IMG/VR virus record: IMGVR_UViG_3300030061_002367
Coordinates: 1 to 39,948 of that record
Direction: 5' to 3' (one strand)
Source: a virus
DNA length: 39,948 nt
Each line of letters opens with the position of its first letter. Positions within the stretch are counted from its first letter, which is position 1. Below the pieces are notes generated by a model. That model was given only the letters and a program-made list of their open reading frames with translations. It was not told where the DNA came from and made no database searches. Of this stretch, positions 36,967 to 39,948 are shown piece after piece. The position numbers and the translations under genes are program-made.

Positions 36967-37636
36967 TTTCTTCTTCCTTAGGTAAATTTTCGCGTTCTTG
37001 TGCTGTTTTCCAGAAATATTCGTCCTCACGACCCATTCCAAGTCGCTCAAAACCATTTTCAACTTGATAATAACGAGTTGAAACCTTAAAATCTGGCATC
37101 TTAGGTTCAACAGGTGTTAAACTATTATCATAGATACGCATTCTATTGTTTGGATAGAGTGCATACTGTCCATTTTCTAATTCAATCAAGTTATGAGACT
37201 TATGTTCAGCAGGATTTTCACTTGTTGCATAGTCAACTACCTCAGGATCTTGATGGTAATTGTCTATTGTACAAATATAAGTTCCTTTTTGAATACCATA
37301 GTCCCTTGTATATAATTCATAGTCCATTGAACCAATGAATTGCTTTGTAATTGATACAACACCATAATCCATACAATTCCAAAACTGTAGATTCGGTAAA
37401 TTCATATCAGGTGATGGTGTCTCAGGATCACTTACAAATGCACTGATAGGTAATTTATCGTACATTGCAGCATATTCTGGTAAATAGGTCTCAAAATAAA
37501 AAGTGCGTCCAGGTATCGATTTACACGATACCCAAACGCCTTTGACAAATTCACCATGACCACTTTGATGATCAGTTAGATACTCTTTACGAACCCATAC
37601 CTCTACCGAGGGGAGGTTACAAATAAGTGCTGCCAT
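36953..37636 (-). CDS. Conserved hypothetical protein, 227 aa
   Basis: I believe this is a protein widely shared among cyanophages but without a known function. It is soluble and rich in aromatic residues and beta structure: LPSVEVWVRKEYL, GHGEFVKGVWVSCKSIPGR, FYFETYLPEYAAMYDKLP, NLQFWNCMDYGVVSI and YTRDYGIQKGTYICTIDNYH. The highly regular, conserved-looking sequence suggests a structured enzyme or virion component; there is no motif I can assign to a reaction. No clear ribosome site is seen; TTAATAAAC about 15 nt upstream only loosely resembles a late promoter. It overlaps the 53-aa gene and precedes gp25. Confidence 0.85.
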   Translation of the reverse strand: MAALICNLPSVEVWVRKEYLTDHQSGHGEFVKGVWVSCKSIPGRTFYFETYLPEYAAMYDKLPISAFVSDPETPSPDMNLPNLQFWNCMDYGVVSITKQFIGSMDYELYTRDYGIQKGTYICTIDNYHQDPEVVDYATSENPAEHKSHNLIELENGQYALYPNNRMRIYDNSLTPVEPKMPDFKVSTRYYQVENGFERLGMGREDEYFWKTAQERENLPKEEENDSK

Positions 37637-37658
37637 AATGAATGTTTATTAACTTATT

Positions 37659-37790
37659 CTATTTACCTTGTCCCCGATATCTCTTCTTACGTCCATTGCG
37701 AGAAGTCGCGGATAACAATGTATACTGCGAGTTTCCTTGCCGAGTTTTCTTCGGCTTACCCTTGACATAAGTGCCGCCTTTCATCATCAT
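37659..37790 (-). CDS. Small basic protein, 43 aa
   Basis: A complete small gene starting with three consecutive ATG codons (MMMKGGTYVKGKPKKTRQG), preceded by GAGGT nine bases upstream of the first ATG and ending with TAG. The product is very basic, with 12 Lys/Arg among 43 residues and an end KKRYRGQGK. I recall very similar tiny basic proteins in other T4-like cyanophages. It lies 13 nt downstream of the glycosyltransferase gene. Strong positive charge suggests nucleic-acid binding or packaging with the genome, which is inference. Confidence 0.72.
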   Translation of the reverse strand: MMMKGGTYVKGKPKKTRQGNSQYTLLSATSRNGRKKRYRGQGK

Positions 37791-37803
37791 AATTCAGTAC
37801 CTC

Positions 37804-38571
37804 TTAAATAACGCGAGTTTTTTCGTGACCAACTCTGATACGTGGATCGCACCAGATCTCAAATCCTTCTTCCTTTGCATCAAGACAGAATGAGACATCC
37901 TCACCACACATGTCTTGTACATCACCACTCTCAAAGATTTGCATCTTAGGAGCAAACCATGGATACTCTAATCTCTCAAAGACACCCTTTTTAATTAATA
38001 CCCATCCGAAACCTGTATAATCTACGGTGAATGGTTTACGACGCTTACTAATGCCCTCTACATTCTCATGATTCATGACTCCGCCATTCTTACGGAAATC
38101 ATCCTCCTCTAACCAATGTGCGACAGAAGTTGTGTGTCCATCCTCTGTAGCATACCATCCTGCAACAATCTCCTTCTCTTCTCCCTCTGCAGGAATTGCC
38201 ATATCACATAGTTGCCAGAACTTCTCTGTATTAAACACAATATCACTATCAATCCATAACTGATAGTCATACTCTAACTTACCATCCCATGGTACTTGCT
38301 TAGGTCCACGAAGTACATTTGCACCTAATACCTTGCAACGGGCGAAATTAACCATTGATGAGTAATCTTGACTGATCTGAATACTCATTCCACTCTGTAC
38401 CATATCAAAGCACAGTTGTACAAAGTTCTTTAAAAATGTAAAAGAACATCCACGTCCAGGAAGACAGAATACAATCGTCTTTCCTCTCATACGCTCTTTG
38501 ATCGCAGGAATATCCCACTCTACTTCTTTCTTCTTAGGCGCGTTGGCCTTTACAGTAAATCCTTTTGCCAT
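37804..38571 (-). CDS. Glycosyltransferase-like protein (GT-A type fold)
   Basis: The 255-aa product shows the elements of a nucleotide-sugar-dependent GT-A transferase. After a basic N-terminus comes a first beta strand (KTIVFCLPGRG), the region NFARCKVLGANVLRG, and the metal-binding DxD equivalent LWIDSDIVF. Later come a C-terminal DYTGFGWVLIKKGVFERL and the terminal GEDVSFCLDAKEEGFEIWCDP followed by GH, the ED..FC motif typical of such enzymes. I chose ATG at 38571 (MAKGFTVKA); a longer frame could begin only at TTG 38595, which lies in the promoter's -10 region. The perfect promoter just upstream suggests early expression. Substrates are unknown; modification of a host surface sugar, phage DNA or a virion protein is possible. 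The family call is moderately confident. Confidence 0.75.
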   Translation of the reverse strand: MAKGFTVKANAPKKKEVEWDIPAIKERMRGKTIVFCLPGRGCSFTFLKNFVQLCFDMVQSGMSIQISQDYSSMVNFARCKVLGANVLRGPKQVPWDGKLEYDYQLWIDSDIVFNTEKFWQLCDMAIPAEGEEKEIVAGWYATEDGHTTSVAHWLEEDDFRKNGGVMNHENVEGISKRRKPFTVDYTGFGWVLIKKGVFERLEYPWFAPKMQIFESGDVQDMCGEDVSFCLDAKEEGFEIWCDPRIRVGHEKTRVI

Positions 38572-38594
38572 AACGTGTTGATTACTTCGTTTCA

Positions 38595-38623
38595 ATTATA
38601 ACAGTTATTATGTAGTAAGTCAA
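38595..38623 (-). promoter_or_regulatory. Early sigma70-type promoter TTGACT-17-TATAAT
   Basis: On the minus strand a -35 box TTGACT (38618-38623), a 17-nt spacer and a consensus -10 box TATAAT (38595-38600). The predicted start is about 17 nt upstream of the glycosyltransferase ATG (38571). It lies between that gene and the 65-aa gene. Confidence 0.82.
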
Positions 38624-38636
38624 TAAAAGACCTTGA

Positions 38637-38834
38637 CTAACAACTGTGCTCTGTGTTTGTTGGAAGACCATAGACTTCCTCATATGTTAAATCCTCAAGT
38701 TGATAATCAGTCTGCATAAGCCCAACCATCCCCTTGAGGGTATTCCATGTTTCACTAAATTGTTGTTCTGTTAGATTATTATATAAACACTCTTCCTTTG
38801 CATAGATGTGATAAACTTTACTTCGACTATCCAT
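38637..38834 (-). CDS. Small conserved hypothetical protein, 65 aa
   Basis: The ATG at 38834 has an excellent ribosome site, GGAGGT, eight bases upstream (38843-38848). The product begins MDSRSKVYHIYAKEECLYNN, followed by LTEQQFSETWNTLKGMV, and has an acidic C-terminal half. I associate this with a family of short cyanophage early proteins, function unknown. It is followed within 40 nt by the promoter of the glycosyltransferase gene. Its own transcript probably has a long leader starting near 39000. Confidence 0.8.
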   Translation of the reverse strand: MDSRSKVYHIYAKEECLYNNLTEQQFSETWNTLKGMVGLMQTDYQLEDLTYEEVYGLPTNTEHSC

Positions 38835-38847
38835 TGGTTTTTACCTC

Positions 38848-38880
38848 CGGGAATTTTTTTTCTGGGCGGGAATTTTTTTT
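38848..38880. repeat. Tandem 14-bp direct repeat next to the ribosome site of the 65-aa gene
   Basis: Plus-strand 38848-38861 and 38867-38880 both read CGGGAATTTTTTTT; the repeat period is 19 bp. On the coding strand this gives two A-tracts each followed by TTCCCG, the downstream copy running directly into GGAGGT. Confidence 0.8.
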
Positions 38881-39004
38881 TTGCTTTTGATATCTATAGG
38901 TCGATTTGTCACCTCTGTAGGTTAGGGTAGTTAGACGTTTTTATCACGCCCCCCATAACGCAACAACGCCCCCATCAAAACACTGTCATTTCACTGATAC
39001 TCTC

Positions 39005-39033
39005 AGTCTACCATATAAGGAGCAGAGTGTCAA
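39005..39033 (-). promoter_or_regulatory. Early sigma70-type promoter TTGACA-17-TAGACT
   Basis: On the minus strand a consensus -35 box TTGACA (39028-39033), a 17-nt spacer and -10 box TAGACT (39005-39010). It lies between the 91-aa and 65-aa genes and would give the 65-aa gene an untranslated leader of about 165 nt containing two long G-tracts. Confidence 0.68.
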
Positions 39034-39053
39034 CAACTGCCCCTCACTAAGTA

Positions 39054-39329
39054 TCAGACACCGAAGTAACAATCAGAATTGATCTCAACGACGTTTACTT
39101 TAGGGTCTCTGTAGTTAACACCGTCAGGGGTCGATAAGTCATTGAGATCACACCCTTCGAGTGCATCTACAAAGTCTTCGTAACTACCGGCAGCACGTGC
39201 TAAGTCATAAAGACCCTCATCATTACCGATCCAGAGTGCAACATTCCAGGTCTCATAGTTCGTCCAACCGTTGTACGTTGTATCAGTGAGATTTGTCTGG
39301 AAAGTTGTGGTCATAGAGGTTCGAGTCAT
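39054..39329 (-). CDS. DUF7249-like small protein, 91 aa
   Basis: The characteristic phrase is YNGWTNYETWNVALWIGNDE followed by GLYDLAR, which I recall from small phage and bacterial proteins of unknown function (DUF7249-like). It starts around residue 19. The rest is acidic (DFVDALEGCDLNDLSTPDG), ending DCYFGV. A second in-frame ATG at 39314 (MTTTFQTN) is equally possible because neither has a convincing ribosome site. Short early host-takeover proteins of this type are common in T4-like phages, but no role can be assigned. Confidence 0.78.
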   Translation of the reverse strand: MTRTSMTTTFQTNLTDTTYNGWTNYETWNVALWIGNDEGLYDLARAAGSYEDFVDALEGCDLNDLSTPDGVNYRDPKVNVVEINSDCYFGV

Positions 39330-39366
39330 GCTTACACTATAGGGACACTTTACGCGACCCCCCTTT

Positions 39367-39393
39367 GGTATACCCAGAGAGAACGACTGTCAA
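39367..39393 (-). promoter_or_regulatory. Possible early promoter (TTGACA with weak, short-spaced -10)
   Basis: A consensus -35 box TTGACA (39388-39393) on the minus strand, but the best -10 candidate TATACC (39367-39372) is only 15 nt away. It would serve the 91-aa gene. A TATAGT nearer to the gene lacks a matching -35. Confidence 0.35.
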
Positions 39394-39406
39394 ATAGCAC
39401 CCATAA

Positions 39407-39583
39407 TTACCAACTGACGGGATTACTCAGATCCTCCACGTAGCTATCAATCACCTGCTCATTTCCCTCAAGTTCAAAGAGGTTCTCCCAATCAATGTTG
39501 TGTGGGTTGAAGTCTTCCATCACCTCTAGATCCAGGGTGATTCTATAACGTTGCTTCTGTACTTGACTGATAGCGACTGACAT
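39407..39583 (-). CDS. Small hypothetical protein, 58 aa
   Basis: The start at ATG 39583 (MSVAISQVQKQRYRITLDLE) is preferred over a longer version because GGAG stands at the right distance (CGGAGCAGATTC before ATG) and the perfect promoter just upstream would begin its transcript inside the longer frame. The product is acidic, with a beta-like N-terminal half (QRYRITLDLEV) and helical end. I do not recognise it; it is typical in size and position of early T4-like phage proteins. Confidence 0.72.
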   Translation of the reverse strand: MSVAISQVQKQRYRITLDLEVMEDFNPHNIDWENLFELEGNEQVIDSYVEDLSNPVSW

Positions 39584-39611
39584 GAATCTGCTCCGTGAGT
39601 GATACTTTGTT

Positions 39612-39640
39612 ATTATAGAATGAATGAGAGATATTGTCAA
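39612..39640 (-). promoter_or_regulatory. Consensus early promoter TTGACA-17-TATAAT
   Basis: Both boxes match the sigma70 consensus exactly on the minus strand (-35 at 39635-39640, -10 at 39612-39617) with the ideal 17-nt spacer. It drives the 58-aa gene, whose ATG is about 22 nt downstream of the expected start site. Confidence 0.9.
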
Positions 39641-39652
39641 CTTGCTAGCAGA

Positions 39653-39660
39653 TATTTATA
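39653..39660 (-). promoter_or_regulatory. Exact T4-type late promoter element TATAAATA
   Basis: The only exact TATAAATA I found in an intergenic position. It lies immediately upstream of the consensus early promoter and in the same direction, so the small-gene cluster could be transcribed both early and late. Confidence 0.6.
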
Positions 39661-39715
39661 AGGGTTTCTGATGTTTTTTGACTGTCAATCCCTCAAAAAA
39701 CTTATGGCGGCGGTC

Positions 39716-39744
39716 TTGACATTTGCGCGGAGTGGTGATAGACT
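39716..39744 (+). promoter_or_regulatory. Plus-strand promoter TTGACA-17-TAGACT pointing into the DnaA-box cluster
   Basis: -35 TTGACA (39716-39721), 17-nt spacer, -10 TAGACT (39739-39744). The two boxes and spacing are identical to the minus-strand promoter at 39005-39033. It is the only convincing plus-strand promoter in the window; no gene follows it before the right edge. Confidence 0.6.
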
Positions 39745-39782
39745 GCTCGCTAAGATCACAAGACCTGAGTACATTAAAACAC

Positions 39783-39849
39783 ATACTTTTCCACAGAAAT
39801 ACACCTTTATACACAGATAAATGATACTTTTCCACAGACTTGTGGAGAA
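39783..39849. other. Cluster of four DnaA-box-like 9-mers
   Basis: TTTTCCACA at 39787-39795 and 39828-39836, TTATACACA at 39807-39815, and TTCTCCACA on the opposite strand at 39841-39849. The first two are embedded in a 15-bp direct repeat, ATACTTTTCCACAGA (39783-39797 and 39824-39838). TTTTCCACA is the form known for cyanobacterial DnaA boxes, and TTATACACA fits the E. coli consensus TTATNCACA. Starts are 20 and 21 bp apart, about two helix turns; the last pair is an inverted repeat with a 4-bp centre. Confidence 0.6.
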
Positions 39850-39928
39850 CAGTATAAACAACGCATATACATTAATAAAACCTTTTTTAATATAAAAAAA
39901 GCATAATCTTTATGTATATGAGCACAAA

Positions 39929-39946
39929 AGGGGCGTTTTTGCCCCT
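39929..39946 (-). terminator. Terminator-like hairpin at the right edge
   Basis: AGGGGC (39929-39934) pairs with GCCCCT (39941-39946) around a six-base loop. Read on the minus strand the stem is followed by TTTTG, the usual form of an intrinsic terminator for a gene to the right of the window. Read on the plus strand it could also end a transcript from the promoter at 39716; any T-run would lie beyond the window. Confidence 0.6.
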
Positions 39947-39948
39947 CT

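Larger units (their letters stand above)
39584..39948. other. 365-nt gene-free regulatory region, candidate replication origin
   Basis: No credible gene lies here on either strand. From left to right it holds an early promoter and a T4-type late promoter reading left, a TTGACTGTCAA palindrome within a larger T6GA/TCA6 inverted repeat (39675-39700), a plus-strand promoter (39716-39744), a cluster of DnaA-box-like sites (39783-39849), a very AT-rich stretch (about 39850-39925) with A- and T-tracts, and a terminator-like hairpin at the window edge. The combination is that of an origin or a major control region. Confidence 0.55.

Noticed and set aside
36967-37110. Upstream extension of the 53-aa gene to 37110
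   Set aside because: The extension overlaps the 227-aa gene in another frame; ATG 36966 gives a natural N-terminus and a 14-nt overlap like others here.
38572-38595. TTG start at 38595 for the glycosyltransferase
   Set aside because: It would begin at the edge of the promoter -10 box, before the expected transcript start; ATG 38571 fits.
39584-39640. Longer version of the 58-aa gene starting at 39640
   Set aside because: The added part covers the consensus promoter; ATG 39583 has the ribosome site.
39675-39700. T6GA...TCA6 inverted repeat as an intrinsic terminator
   Set aside because: The stem is A/T-rich with an 11-nt loop and no G/C core; it would be too weak, though it may be a regulatory palindrome.
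39704-39820. Plus-strand frame of 38 codons over the promoter and first DnaA-like boxes
   Set aside because: No ribosome site, it contains the promoter boxes themselves, and the sequence does not look like a conserved protein.
1-39948. tRNA genes, insertion sequences, CRISPR arrays
   Set aside because: I saw no cloverleaf pattern, transposase gene, terminal inverted repeats or regular repeat-spacer array in reading both strands.

Overview
The window is an AT-rich piece of a T4-like marine myovirus genome, most likely a cyanophage infecting Synechococcus or Prochlorococcus. The evidence is a run of proteins that align by eye with T4 gp25, gp6, gp7, gp8, gp13, gp14, gp15, gp16 and gp17. Alongside them are a phage purM, small conserved proteins I associate with cyanophages, and DnaA-box-like 9-mers of the cyanobacterial form (TTTTCCACA). 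Every gene I can support is on the minus strand, so transcription runs from the right end of the window to the left.

Region 1 (about 38596-39948) is a small-gene and regulatory region. It holds three short genes (58, 91 and 65 aa), several strong sigma70-type (early) promoters, one exact T4-type late promoter and a 365-nt gene-free stretch. That stretch carries a regularly spaced cluster of DnaA-box-like sites beside very AT-rich DNA, a plus-strand promoter pointing into the cluster, and a terminator-like hairpin at the window edge. I regard it as a candidate replication origin.

Region 2 (36805-38571) holds a GT-A-like glycosyltransferase, a 43-aa basic protein, a 227-aa conserved protein and an overlapping 53-aa protein.

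Region 3 (11147-36745) is the baseplate block: gp25, gp6, a giant gp7 (4371 aa), gp8, a 2525-aa DUF4815-type protein and three small genes. The T4 order 6-7-8 is kept, but the T4 genes 9-10-11-12-wac are replaced by the 2525-aa protein and the small genes. Large proteins here are built from a few recurring beta-rich modules.

Region 4 (7113-11121) is the neck and tail-completion set gp13, gp14, gp15 and small terminase gp16. gp14 carries a large glycine-rich insertion and gp15 a C-terminal extension.

Region 5 (1-7090) starts with three genes inserted between gp16 and gp17: a 726-aa coiled-coil fibre-like protein, a 117-aa unknown, and a 581-aa mosaic containing a DUF192-like domain. Large terminase gp17 follows, then an 89-aa unknown and purM, which is cut by the left edge. 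Genes are packed with 1-14 nt overlaps or very short gaps, and T4-type late -10 elements (NATAAATA) sit 21-40 nt upstream of six start codons. Virion and packaging genes are therefore probably transcribed late as overlapping units, while the right end is transcribed early.
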